64,000 nt of DNA from Eremomyces bilateralis CBS 781.70 (taxonomy: Eukaryota; Ascomycota; Dothideomycetes; Eremomycetales; Eremomycetaceae): positions 127,897 through 191,896 of the forward strand of contig NW_022985098.1 in assembly GCF_010015585.1 (NCBI RefSeq), given 5' to 3'. Both the position numbers and the translations under genes were made by a program. A model generated the notes under the pieces. The model did no database searches and was not told the DNA's origin. It saw only the letters and a program-made list of their open reading frames with translations. Below, one piece after another: positions 1-11,057 of this stretch. The first letter of the stretch is position 1. Each line of letters begins with the position of its first letter.

Positions 1-1
1 C

Positions 2-2408
2 CCTGATCGGGACATTGCGACCCGGTTAGTCGAGATATACTTCGAGCACGCGAATCCGCAGATCCCCATCCTGCATCGTGGCGAGTTCATGGCCATGTTG
101 AACACGCTGTATGCAAGCGAGGAACGGGACCGGTCGCCGCGCGACCTTTACATGCTCAACATCGTGTGCGCCATCGGCTCCGGCACGATTCTCGCCCATT
201 CGTCCGATTCCGACACCCCGCCCCTGCCGGATCAGCCCACCTCCATGCAGCCACCGCATTCCCCACCGTCGCGAAAGCGCCGCCGCATCTCGAGCCAGCA
301 GCATCAGCCGGAAGAGTACCACGCGTCGGCCATTGTGCATCTGGAAGCGTTCCTCGGCTCGTCCCCGTCGACGGATCGACCGGAAGGAATCGGCGGCGGA
401 TTGGAGGAACTGCAAGCTGTGCTCCTGTTGGCAGGGTTCGCGTTGCTCCGACCCATCGCGCCGGGCCTATGGTACATCTGCGGCGTGGCCATGCGCCTGG
501 GTGTCGACTTGGGACTCCACTTCGAGGATCCGCCCGGTGATGAGGGTGCGGACGCCAGGGTCGCGAGGGATCTGGATGTCTCCATGAGGGGGACCAGTTC
601 CGGGATGAAAGGGGGGCGGCGGCAGTGGCTGCGGGACTTGCGAAGACGGTTGTGGTGGTGTGTCTACGCATTCGACCGGTTGGTGTCGACCTGCGTCGGC
701 CGCCCCTTTGGCATCACCGACCAGGTGGTGACGACCGAGTTCCCCTCCCTCCTGGATGACCGATATATCACTCCGGACGGGTTTCTCGCTCCGCCCGGGG
801 GCTCGGAGACGCCCAGCTACAAGCGGGTCAGTCATCATTATTTCCGACTGCGTCTGCTGCAGTCCGAAATCTTGCAGGTGTTGCAGTATCAGCAAGCGCA
901 GCAGGCCCGCTCCAGCGGCGTCAACCAGAGCAACGAGTTCATGCACACCAAACTACCGTCCCCGTTCCTGGAGGGCTTCTATTCCTTCAAGTCCTGGCGT
1001 TCCGACGTGGACCGCCGGTTGCTCGAGTGGAAGGAGTCGGCGCCCACGCAGATCGACACTGGCGTGCAGTTCTCGCCGCTGTTTCTGGAGCTCAACTATT
1101 GGCAGGCCCTCATCATGCTCTATCGTCAAAGTCTAGTGGTTCCCGCGCACCTCGCCAATGACCTGGCGTCTGCGCCGAACGACGTCCATAGCCCGAGCAT
1201 CGCTAGCGTAGAGGATCTAGAGGATGAGGAACACGTGTATCTGACGGTGGCGCAGGCCGGGCAGAAGGTCCTTAAGATTTATCGGCAGTTGCATCGCGTT
1301 CATTTGGTCAGCTACACGTATCTTGCAACGCATCATCTGTTCATGGCTGGTATGTGTTCACCCTCCACCCTACGCTTGGTCAAAAGCAACCCCCCTAGAT
1401 CGTCAGGGTTGTGGGATCCCGGACAAAGAAAGAGACGTGATCGTGTCGCACTTCGCGTCACGACCGGTACTACAGGGGAATTCTCTAACAAGGACTATAG
1501 GTATCTCCTTCCTATACGCGATTTGGCACTCCACGATAGTGCGGCAACATTTGGTACGTAAAGGGAACTTGGATCCGCTCTGGTCCCCAACTAATTTATC
1601 CCTGCAGACGCTTGACGATGTGGATTTCACAGTCCTCGCCGCCACCTCCGTATTGGGCGATCTCATCGAGAAATGCCCACCCGCTGAAGCATGTCGCGAT
1701 GCATTCGACCGCATGAGCAAAGCCACGATCCAGATGTGTCTATCGACCACCGGATTCGGTCCCCCCAATAACGCCAAGAGGCCTCGGCCCAATTTCAATC
1801 CGTCGAGCCAAACGCCACTCTCCGAACCGTCGAGGACGCTGAGCTCACCCACATCAGTAATTCAGACCTCGCCAGACACCTTGCCCAACCGCAGTCTCCC
1901 GAAGTTCGACTACGACTTCCGCGACCTCTTCACCGAGGACGAGATCAGTGACCGTTCGTTCCGCCGCATCTCCCAAGCCCTCTCCCGCCCCATGAACCCC
2001 CCCAATCCGAACATCCCCCCACATCAACCAGGTCCGACGCTTACCTCGTCCGATTCGTTAGTCTCGCATGCCCCGCCGACATTCCCCGGGACCAGCCCGT
2101 ACGAACTCTCCCCCACGCAGGCGCTTGCGCAACATCCTCACCAGCCACGGTCGCCCTACGAGATGACTCTGGGTCAGGATGGTGGACCCTATCAGCAGCA
2201 ACAGGTCCCATATACCGGCCCTTTCACCACTCTGCCGGAACTAGAGTTCATCGATGCATACCCACTGAGCAACGAGGAGTCGAACGGGATGGGTCCCTTG
2301 GACCTTGGATTCGGAATGGGGGGATTCGATGCCAATTTCAACGATGGGGCGGGCGGTAATGGCCAATTGGATTTGTTCGACGGTTTTTTCTTCGGTGGTA
2401 ACGGTTAG
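2..2408 (+). CDS. Fungal-specific transcription factor, C-terminal part (5' end outside window)
   Basis: Regulatory part of a Zn2Cys6-family activator; the DNA-binding cluster must lie upstream of the window. Predicted exons are 2-1349, 1501-1553 and 1608-2408, giving at least 733 residues. Both introns are well formed: the first has GTATGT, TCTCTAAC and TAG, the second GTACGT and CAG. The start of the visible protein (ANPQIPILHR) and the block RRRLWWCVYAFDRLVSTCVGRPFGI fit the fungal middle-homology (Fungal_trans) domain. The C-terminal third is rich in Pro, Ser and Gln, then Gly/Asn/Asp, and ends in an acidic-aromatic DLFDGFFFGGNG, plausible as an activation region. Its 3' end faces the JmjC gene, with 242 bp between stop codons. 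I cannot name the target pathway; acetate, purine and cutinase regulators were considered and none could be confirmed. Confidence 0.85.
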
Positions 2409-2650
2409 GTTGGAGGAGTTGCTCTTGTGACGGTCCGGTTTTCATCTATTCAGGCGTTACGATAAATACCTCCAGCAATGACAGGCTTGGGCGGGCATGC
2501 ATCACGATCGCGAAGGGGAATGGAGATGCATGTCCGTGGAATCTACATTAATCTAATTCGAAATACTTCTCGGCGCCTCAATGATTCCGATCTATACATT
2601 TGCCATACCATCAGCGTGCCATGGCACTCTCCAGCGAACTTCTCGAACCC

Positions 2651-4342
2651 TCAGTCCCACCAGAAGCTCACGCTCGCACTGACGCTGAGACTTTGGACAT
2701 AATGCCACCACCCCTGTGGAATATACAGGCAATCCCCTTCTTCTATAATGCCCTCGACGTACGGCGTCCCGGGGAATCCAGGGTATTTCCCCCGAAACTC
2801 TCGCCGCGCCTCCCTTCTTGCTTCCAAGAGCCAGTCGACGTCATCGAAGCCATCGTCAGTGAGACAATCTTCATCGCTCTTTTTCTCTTCCGCAACTTCA
2901 TCGGCTGTGTCTTCGTTCTGCCTTTCGAACAGCTCGATGAACTCATCGAGATCCACACGGCTCGTATTGTCCATATTCACCCCGTCCTCGCCCAGTCCTC
3001 GAGGGTATAGGGCTTGAGAATGTCCCGGGGAGTACAGTCGAACGTACTTGCTCCCAACCACCTGGCACAAGATGTTGTGGTGCGGGTCCGTATGAAGCGG
3101 GGAGATGGTGTTGGCCGGTCCAAGCCACATATTAAGCATCGGATCCGATGGCGGCTCTGGGGAGGTGGAGTCCCGCTCTGGGTTACCGCTTGGTGACTGG
3201 TCCGTATTCTTCCCATTCTTCGCGTCGTCACCTTGCCTATAATGCGGTGGAGATGGAGGCGTACAGTAGCAGAAGTCGGGGACGGCAATGTCGTTCCTGA
3301 GTGCCGGTATCTGGTTGAGAAGATCATGCTGCGCGAGGTACCAGACTTGTGCTTCATCTTCTCCGACTCCCTGCATGCCCGCTTCCCCTATGGCGCATTG
3401 CCCCCGGCCACCCTCTCCCCCCATCGACCCGCGTCCGACCGTCCTTGCACCCATCAGCCGGCCCATAAACTCGCCGAACGGCACCAACTTCTGACCCCAC
3501 CCCTCTTCAGTATAGCTCTTCCCGATCTCCACCGGGACCAACCTCCGTCCCCCAATGGTCCGCTTCCACCAGTATCTGGGGTCGCCCCACCGCCTGTTAG
3601 GATCGGAGAAGGCAGGCCAGTGCGAGATGTGGTTGGAGATGATGAGCGGGCTGCCATGGCGGTCGAGGTGGCTTTGGAAGGACATGAAGTCCATGTCGAT
3701 GCTGTGGGGGATGGGTTTGTGGATGGGTGGACCGGGAATTTGGGTGGGTGAAAAGGAGAGGGGGGGGTTCGGTGATGAATTGAGCGGCTGAAGGGATGAT
3801 GATGGAGATGTCAGCTTCCGTCGCTTTGCAGCATGATCTGAAGGCTCGTTCGATCGAGCACCGTCCATTGCAAATGATGCCTCAATCGATAATGTAGAAT
3901 TGCTTCCGTAGTCAACCTCGAGCCTCTCCATCACCCCCCTCACCAGCTCTTCCCGTCCACATGCGCCAGCAATGATCCTACCGCGATCCAACTTTGTGAT
4001 TATTTCGTTCAACCACCCCTCCACCTCCGCACCGCTCTCTCCATTTTTAATAGCGTTACCAACGAGCTTTTTGACCTCCCAGAGCAGTCCCTCGACGTAG
4101 GCTCGCCGCCATCCCTCCGGCACCTGATCGAATCGAAATGCGTGCAGCTTGGCGTGAGCGAGCCGCGTCACTGCCTCTGGCGCGATGGGGAGCGCTGAAA
4201 GCACGGCAGGACCGCATACCTGGATCGTATCGGATGGTGAGTAGCCGGTTGAAGGATCCTCGGGTAGGGCTGAGTCAAGGGTGGCCTGGATGGACGTGAG
4301 AGTCTGGTGAGCGCTGTTGCTTGACGTCGGGATGGATGTCAT
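2651..4342 (-). CDS. JmjC/cupin-like 2-oxoglutarate oxygenase, JMJD5 (KDM8)-like
   Basis: Single-exon gene of 563 residues with an ATG at 4342-4340. The C-terminal half carries the Fe(II)/2-oxoglutarate jelly-roll. The facial triad is visible as HTD (about H417, D419) in SPLHTDPHHNILCQV and a distal His (about H547) in IPQGWWHYVQSLSVSASVSFWW. The Lys of GSKYVRLY sits where 2-oxoglutarate ligands occur in this family. An acidic stretch of about 60 residues (475-500 is rich in D/E) lies between the two metal-binding halves and looks like a surface loop. The N-terminal 250 residues resemble the helical region of JMJD5-like proteins but lack a clear motif. By family knowledge it could hydroxylate arginyl residues or clip or demethylate histone tails; the substrate cannot be read from sequence. 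The length exceeds human JMJD5 (416 residues), mainly through linkers. Confidence 0.85.
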   Translation of the reverse strand: MTSIPTSSNSAHQTLTSIQATLDSALPEDPSTGYSPSDTIQVCGPAVLSALPIAPEAVTRLAHAKLHAFRFDQVPEGWRRAYVEGLLWEVKKLVGNAIKNGESGAEVEGWLNEIITKLDRGRIIAGACGREELVRGVMERLEVDYGSNSTLSIEASFAMDGARSNEPSDHAAKRRKLTSPSSSLQPLNSSPNPPLSFSPTQIPGPPIHKPIPHSIDMDFMSFQSHLDRHGSPLIISNHISHWPAFSDPNRRWGDPRYWWKRTIGGRRLVPVEIGKSYTEEGWGQKLVPFGEFMGRLMGARTVGRGSMGGEGGRGQCAIGEAGMQGVGEDEAQVWYLAQHDLLNQIPALRNDIAVPDFCYCTPPSPPHYRQGDDAKNGKNTDQSPSGNPERDSTSPEPPSDPMLNMWLGPANTISPLHTDPHHNILCQVVGSKYVRLYSPGHSQALYPRGLGEDGVNMDNTSRVDLDEFIELFERQNEDTADEVAEEKKSDEDCLTDDGFDDVDWLLEARREARREFRGKYPGFPGTPYVEGIIEEGDCLYIPQGWWHYVQSLSVSASVSFWWD

Positions 4343-5266
4343 CTAGTAGAGAAGTATGAGATTGCGGTTGTAGATAAATCTAATCACCAAATGATTAAAG
4401 CGTGTTTGGGGTTGTGTTTGATGTTCAGTTGCCCGAAATCATTTGCATAGGAGGGTCAATATATTTAAATACCATGGCACGCGTATATTACGAAAAGATC
4501 GGGTCGAATTTATACCCGCCGAGATACAATGTGTCTCGCCCTTAGACGAATTGAATAGAATTGAATCAAATGGTATATCGTGCATCTTTGGCTAGATGGG
4601 TATTGTTGATGTAGTGGAGTCTGGATCAGGGTACCTCAAGATGAATTCCAGCCAACTACAAGTATCGTATCTCCCCAACGCAAAGGCAATATTTCGACCA
4701 CACGGCAATCGGTATTGATACACGTTGTAGTTAGAATAGATCCCATCTCGCGCTTCATCTACACCACCTCTTGGTTCGAGACTTGCCTCTTAAGGAATAC
4801 TGACATATTCTGGGAGTACTACGGTCTACGGGACATTCGGACTACAGTTTGGGCGACAAGCCAAGGTAACTATCTTCGATGGACCTCGTAGGTCCAACTA
4901 CTAGTACCAGGTTGTAGGAGGGTATTCGCAATCTCTTCCACGCAAAGGTATTGCATTGATAGCGCGGCAGTTCGAATCTTATTAGGCCGGAGGCATATCC
5001 AACCCAGCGTCCTCCACATGACGTCTGCGAGGCATTGAAAACCAAACGCGACGAGAATGGCGCCCATTCCACGTATCGATGGATATAAAAGCATTATGTT
5101 AAACCACAAGAGGAACGAAAAACGTCCACGAGCATCGCGCATAAAAAAGGGGGTATCGAGCCATCCACAAAACCAACCGAGCCAAAAAAAATCAAACGCT
5201 GTCCATGATTCCCAAACGTCATAACCCATTTCGTGACCCGTGTATTCCGTAAATGATTCATCCCCA
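4343..5266. other. Intergenic: upstream of the JmjC gene, 3' flank of the rhodopsin-like gene
   Basis: No convincing coding exon. Open frames inside are short and non-conserved in character. The part near 4400-4800 is AT-rich and probably holds the promoter of the JmjC gene; 4840-5266 is probably 3' UTR of the gene transcribed toward it. Confidence 0.5.
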
Positions 5267-7140
5267 TTATTGCGCGTTCGTGCGCGCATGATGATTCGGA
5301 GGCACTGTAGAGGACTCCCCGGTTTCGCCCCCATCCAACAAGCCCCCCACATCCTGCAGGTCTCGCACCGTCGCCTCCCGCCGGAGCGTCGGATGTGGGA
5401 TCCCGCTCGGTGGCACCGGTTCGTCCTGGCTGGCATCCCTATGCTTCCCGCCCGCGAGCCTTCGACTCGCGCCCTGACTTCGGCTCCGGCTGCGGCTGAG
5501 AGACCGATTGGCGCGTTTGTCGGATTTAGGGCGATTAGCCAGTTCGATGCTAGAGTGAGAGGCGGAGGCGGTGGGGGGATATTTGTTGAGGAGGCCGCCG
5601 AGGTCGAGGAGGGCACGGGAGGAGGGTTTCTTGCCGAGGGCGAAGTCGTGCGCGATGGGGGAGGTGTGGCTGGTTCTGCGGGAGCGAGAGGGCTCGGGAC
5701 CGGTGTCGAGGAGGCCGCCGACGTCGAAGAAGGAGGGTTGGCGGGTTCGTTCGGATGGGGACGTCAGATCGAGGAGCGGACGGGCGGTGGGGTCCGAATG
5801 GTTGGGATCTACAGGTGAGTGCATGGATGCTTTCAGATCGACGCTATCGTCCGACTCCCGGTTTGACTGGGCATTATGGTAATTCCAACTTTTGAATGGT
5901 CCAGAGGTCGTGGGGGGTGGTTGGGCAGGGGAGGCGACAGATGGAGCGTGAGGGACAAAATGAGAATCATGTAGCTCCTCCGGAAGACGGTAGCCTCCCA
6001 AGCCGGCAACGAGATCTTCATCGCTGCCCCATTGCCTGTGGGTGATGGTACTTTGACGTACGGATCGACGGCGCGTCTCGGCGGACTCGGATGCGGATCC
6101 GAACTTGTACTTGGTCTTCTTCACGCCGCGGTCGCGCAGGAAGGAGCCGAGCACCACGGCGTTCGAAATGGCGGCGGCGGCGACAATCTCCGAGCTGGCC
6201 CAGACGGTTCGATATTGCTGACGGCCGTTGTGGCGGATGACGGCGGGGATGCGGTAGGCGGTGATTGCGATGAGAATGATGGACATGGAGAACAAGATGA
6301 CGAGGGAGATCTTGCGCTTCAGCGGCATGCGGGATTTGATAATGAGGGGAATTGGGAACACGACGAGGACGATATCGGTGATCATATCGCAGACACCCAT
6401 AGTGATGAGTTGTGCGTAGCCCTGGCGACATCGAGGGCCGGGATCTGGAATGACTTGCCAGTAGTGGGTGAATGGCTGGCATTCGGCTAGAGTTGCAATA
6501 ATGACGATGAAGAAGGTGGCGACCAGAAAGATCCGAATACTGTGCAAGATACGCTCGTAAGATTTCTTCCAGATGGTCGATGTCATGCGTTTGAGGAATT
6601 CGGACACGGTGAACTTGGCTGTCCAAATACTGATGGCTCGTCAGCTATGGATTCCTCATTGAAGTCTGCCTTGCATGGTCTGGCGCGGCGCATAAACTTT
6701 GGGTGAAACTCACAAAAGCGCATAGAATATCCTTGACCCCAGAACCATTCGCGAGCCAATTGACCGTCGATAGGTATCTTCTTCACTCAAGCCAACTGTC
6801 TGGGCATTGTTCGTGTCGTACACGAGGACCACATGGACGAAAGCCATCCGGATCAGCAGCGGGATCAAGCTCAAGGTCATGATCGTGTCTTCGCGGAACA
6901 TGCGGTTGTTTCTGATCAGGCGACCGGCCACACGGAACACCACGATGGTGATGGCGAAGATGGTGCCTATTGCACGAAATCATAAGCATCTGTTCTACTA
7001 TGATGTAGCGGACCCAACTGGATCCGCATAGGCCTGGGGATTTACATACAGAACCATGAGTAGAGGAGGGTTGGATTGCGGTCGACCCTTGACTGTGCCT
7101 CAGGGGGAGCATCGCTGAAGGGACCTCGCGAGACCAACAT
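5267..7140 (-). CDS. Seven-transmembrane fungal rhodopsin-domain (Pth11-like) protein
   Basis: Predicted exons on the minus strand are 7140-7050, 6966-6714 and 6629-5267, joined through introns of 83 and 84 bp with GTATGT/TAG and GTGAGT/CAG ends, giving 568 residues. The N-terminal half shows seven hydrophobic helices, including TIFAITIVVFRVAGRLI, IFLVATFFIVIIATLAEC, ITDIVLVVFPIPLII and SLVILFSMSIILIAITAYRI. The FTHYWQV and CRQGYAQL segments are typical of the Fung_rhodopsin family, which covers many orphan Pth11-like receptors of the plasma membrane. The C-terminal 280 residues are a hydrophilic, Ser/Arg-rich tail, presumably cytosolic, bearing three copies of a DxGGLL motif (about 417-422, 457-462, 541-546). 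No ligand or opsin-type retinal lysine can be claimed. The 7172-7705 region upstream is probably its 5' leader. Confidence 0.85.
5336..5731 (-). repeat. Three copies of a DxGGLL tail motif in the rhodopsin-like protein
   Basis: Codons at 5708-5731, 5588-5611 and 5336-5359 encode FFDVGGLL, LLDLGGLL and LQDVGGLL. Spacing is irregular (about 40 and 84 residues), so this is a repeated short linear motif, not a tandem domain. Confidence 0.8.
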
Positions 7141-10100
7141 GACGGTGATTGAACGCACACACGCTGTTCGCTCAATCGCAAGGTCGTTGCTCACCGCCTC
7201 CGTAGAGGGGTGAGCGCGCAATCGGTCGAGGTGGGAGCCGTCTTTTCAGATATCGCCGCGGTCGTAATGGGAACGGTTTCGGTAAAAATGGGAGAGGAGG
7301 ACTCGGAACGTCAAGGTCGGTATCGCCTTGACCTTGGGGATTTAGCGTACGAGTCGATGGGCTGCACCATGTCGAGTTCTGGTTCCGACTTTTGAGAGGT
7401 TCGAGGTGGCGGATAGAACCTATCAACCTGTCAAGGATAGAGGGGCACCGAGGGCCAGCAACCAGGAGGGCGGATAAGGATACTCGAGGGGATCGGGCGA
7501 CGTTGGGCGGGTGGATGCAGAGACGAAACGAATGGGAACGACGACGACGGATATAAAGGATGAACAGGAAATGTAGAAGTGAGAAAGGAAATGAGAGAGG
7601 GTCAACCGGGAGAGAAACGTGGGAGTGGGGTGCGGCAGAGAGACCAAGCAACGGAACTTGATATCGTGGACAGGGTGCAGTGACGACAGATAGCGGGCTC
7701 GTCACTCGTCACTTGACGGTGTCAGAGAGCTGAAGGGAATTGGATGAAGCAGACCTGTTATTCTTAACAGAAGGATGATAATGCCTGTGGTGATGATCGC
7801 TATGCATGTGCTGGTGGGAGTTGGGCTGCCTTGCTCCCTCGCATCCTGAATTCCTGATCTAGGAGATTGGGAGGGTCTTGGGGTCTTGGAGATAGGGCAG
7901 CAGTAATCTTGTGAAAGGGTCCGCTCAAAGCGCCGGCGGGGCCGCGAGGGCGAACCCGGTGCGGTGATATGGCGATATGGATGACGGGGTTTCTTTCGTT
8001 TACTCGTTCAATGATCCTCCGTGCAAATCACCCGCCCAGACGCTCAGTGTAATCCTTCTTGGGCCGGTGGGACTACCTTGCGTCAGTGGTGGCCGGTGCT
8101 GGCGCCAGGGAAGCCCACAAATCATCTCTCTGCTATCTTTCGCATACTTATTCATGCCGCTTGAATCTCGATAGTAGTACATATAGGACATAATTCCAGA
8201 CTACCAGGGGAATAGGAACAGCAGTACGGAGGTACAGCTGGACAGCATAATAGTTCCTTGACCAACAGGTGAAGAGGCTGGGCAGCCAAACAGCGTCCAA
8301 CTTTCATCATCACTGCCGAGCCTGATGCCATGGTTGATGATCCTAGCGGTCTTAGGTCCATCCAGTCTGCGGCAGATTGCGGGGGCGTCAGTATCAGAGA
8401 AAATCATCCATATAGAGCAGCAATAAGTGGTAAGTACTAGTGAGATCAGAGCTGTCCACTCGAATATTAGTACGGTATGGAATCATTCTATAAAGATTTA
8501 AGTTCGTCCATCTACGTTCGTCCCAAGTGTCGTTCATAATACCACCGGTGAATACCAACCTCGCCACGATCACAGGATGCGGTACGGACTCGCACCCACC
8601 GAATAGGTACTTGTTCGGATCATGTGCCCACTACTGTAGGCGGTGAAGCTAAGAGAACCCGAATGTACAGCAAACTGTAAATCCGACATGGGGGTCTCAT
8701 GCGGACTGTGGACATGGAGCCGACATTGACGATGCTTGGATAGACTCGAGCGCATTATTGGCGAGAAATGCTGCGATAATCGCATCACTGCAGGACAGGG
8801 CATCGACATGCTCGTTGCTCCCAGTGCTTGCAAATCTAGCAATGGAGCCATCGGCCCACCAGCGCTCGCGTGAGGAAATACCTATTTAGTATTCCGTACA
8901 TACATACCTCATTCAAATGGCGGAGAAATTTCCAACGGAAATGTGCAGCAAACTTGATTCGGGGTGCCTCCGCTTGTTGTTTGAGAACTGTTGTGCGACC
9001 ATTGGTCTGAAACAACTGAAAGAATTTATACCGCACAGCATCTGACAGGTGACAAGTACCATATGGACAGCTGCGTTGAGATCGCCCGAAGACTGAAGAA
9101 TGTCTCTGTCCTCTGGGACCCTATCCTCGACACCTCTGTCTATGACCCTATGGCCATTTAACCCGTACGAATCCGTTATTACTCCCAGCTCTCTAGAAGC
9201 AATCACCAATCGGTGAAACGAGATCAAGAAACCACTCCTTCAATCATCCCATAAATCAGGTGGCACCGTTTCGTGCATGCCGCGGTCCATCTCCCGATGC
9301 CGTGTTCCTCGCCATCCACGCTGCTAGCAATGCAAATATTTCATTCATGCATTTCTCCCTTTGCTGTGCTCGCCTGGGTGCACGATATTGAAAGAGGGGG
9401 CTGGAGCCTGGAACTTGGTGCGACCCGACCTCTTGCGTTGCTCAACCGCCATGGCTTGGTACTTCGATTGGTTCGGGATCGAGGTCGAGGTCGAGGTCGA
9501 GGTCCTCGGAGTTCCGGCCCAATTGTGAACGGGGAACGAAGCTTACTTAGTAGCAGTATAATTATCGTGATCCGGGGTCGACAAATGTCAGCGGCGGGGG
9601 ATCGCAGCAACCAAGTCGCGTTTGCTTGGAAAGATCAACGTTCAGCAAATCAGTACCTCCTCGTTGCCTGATTCCAATACCGCTTGACCGTGGCCACGAC
9701 CAACCGCGCCGGACAGTAGGACGATTCCAGTATCAAGGTGAAGTCTGTTGAATATCATGTCCCACTCTCGACCACCCCCGACCCTTCTCTAATCTCTCCT
9801 CATCCAACAGGCTATTCTCTCGAGTCTTATATTAGTAGTCTTATCAAAGCCACCACCCACCGCCCACCGTGTAAGTAGGAAAGGTAGGATGTCGACAAGT
9901 CGTTCGGCGACGACCCATCTGGGACAATATTAGGCGACGACCTTTTAGAGTATCCCTGACCTAGCGACTACGCACACCGTTTAAGGTCTTTGGTCCGTTG
10001 GAGTTCGGAGGCGCTCATGAAGAATTCGATGGATGTTACAGAGAATGGTTGGTAATATCACATCCATCGGCCATCCCGATTCCCTTATTCTCTGCCCCAC

Positions 10101-11057
10101 TCGCACGCGTGACGCGACGCTGATCAGCTTCCGTCGGACTGGGTTACTATGATCTTCGGAGAATCGGAGGCCAGCGTGGCGACCGCGGACAGTGCTGCTG
10201 ACTGCTTTGCCTGTTGCCACCACGTGGCGCGGGGGATTATCTGTAGAAAGGATGCTGCCATGTGAATATCTTGACTGTCCAGCTGTAGCGCTAGCATGAA
10301 CTGTGAACTGCCTTCGAACCCGATTCGTAATGAATAATACATCCATTCTTAACCCGTCTGCCACAGATCCTGCTCCTTTTCAAACCAGGAGACGTGTTGC
10401 TTTGCTAAAATGCTTTCAAATCCCCATGGACTGAAGGAGTTGTGATGTGTTTGTTGTTGTCTGATGATATTGCTTGCGATGCGCTGTCAGGCGTGAAACG
10501 GTCCGTTGTCTCAAATCTCAAATCTCAATTGACACGTTCCTCCAACCTAACAGATCCGGATTCCGAAATACACAAACCAAGAGTGTCTGCAAGGGTTCAT
10601 GGCGGGTATCAATAATCAAATGCATGTGCCAGAGCTGCAAAACGTCCTCCATGTAATACAGATGAGATCATACTGAATACCAATTACACGCAAACCCGAC
10701 CGTCCGTATTACTCGAAATCGCGAAAGAAGTAAGAAGAGGTTGCAGACCGAGGGGAATTGATGACGCTTATTTCATGTGCTTCGTTAGAATCTTAAAGCT
10801 CTGAAAAGGGGGTATCTTGATCAATAATCGACACGGGATGAAGCCCGATTGACACATCCAATGCCACCAAACCACAACCCAGACGCCAGCAACGTCAGGC
10901 GAGCAACGCTGTGCAAAACCAGAATCCAAGACGTGACTCCAATCCAATAGCCCACTGTCCATCTCAATACCCATAGTCCCGCACACCTCCAACACCCGAA
11001 ACACAATCACCTGCAAACGAGCACAACACCATCCCCCTCCCTATCCAGGACGTCACC
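7141..11057. other. Gene-poor 3.9 kb stretch
   Basis: No open frame here has domain-like composition or plausible exon partners. 7141-7705 is probably the leader and promoter of the rhodopsin-like gene, with pyrimidine-rich tracts on its coding strand. 10640-11057 probably contains the 3' UTR of the Sfi1 gene. A short hexamer run (GAGGTC x4) lies at 9481-9504. I see no transposon ends, rRNA or recognisable tRNA. Confidence 0.5.
9481..9504 (+). repeat. GAGGTC hexamer microsatellite, four units
   Basis: Four perfect tandem copies of GAGGTC in otherwise non-coding DNA. Confidence 0.9.

Noticed and set aside
4960-4985. TTCGAATC word resembling a tRNA T-loop (B box).
   Set aside because: The flanking bases do not form the T-stem and no acceptor or anticodon arm is evident. 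A similar word at 20984-20996 lies inside the transposase and also has no stem.
7172-7705. 177-codon open frame upstream of the rhodopsin-like gene.
   Set aside because: Composition (Pro/Ser/Leu/Arg-rich, no domain) fits a pyrimidine-rich leader read by chance, and it ends just before the true ATG.
9273-9671. 132-codon open frame on the plus strand.
   Set aside because: Contains the GAGGTC microsatellite translated as RGRGRG; no domain or conserved character.
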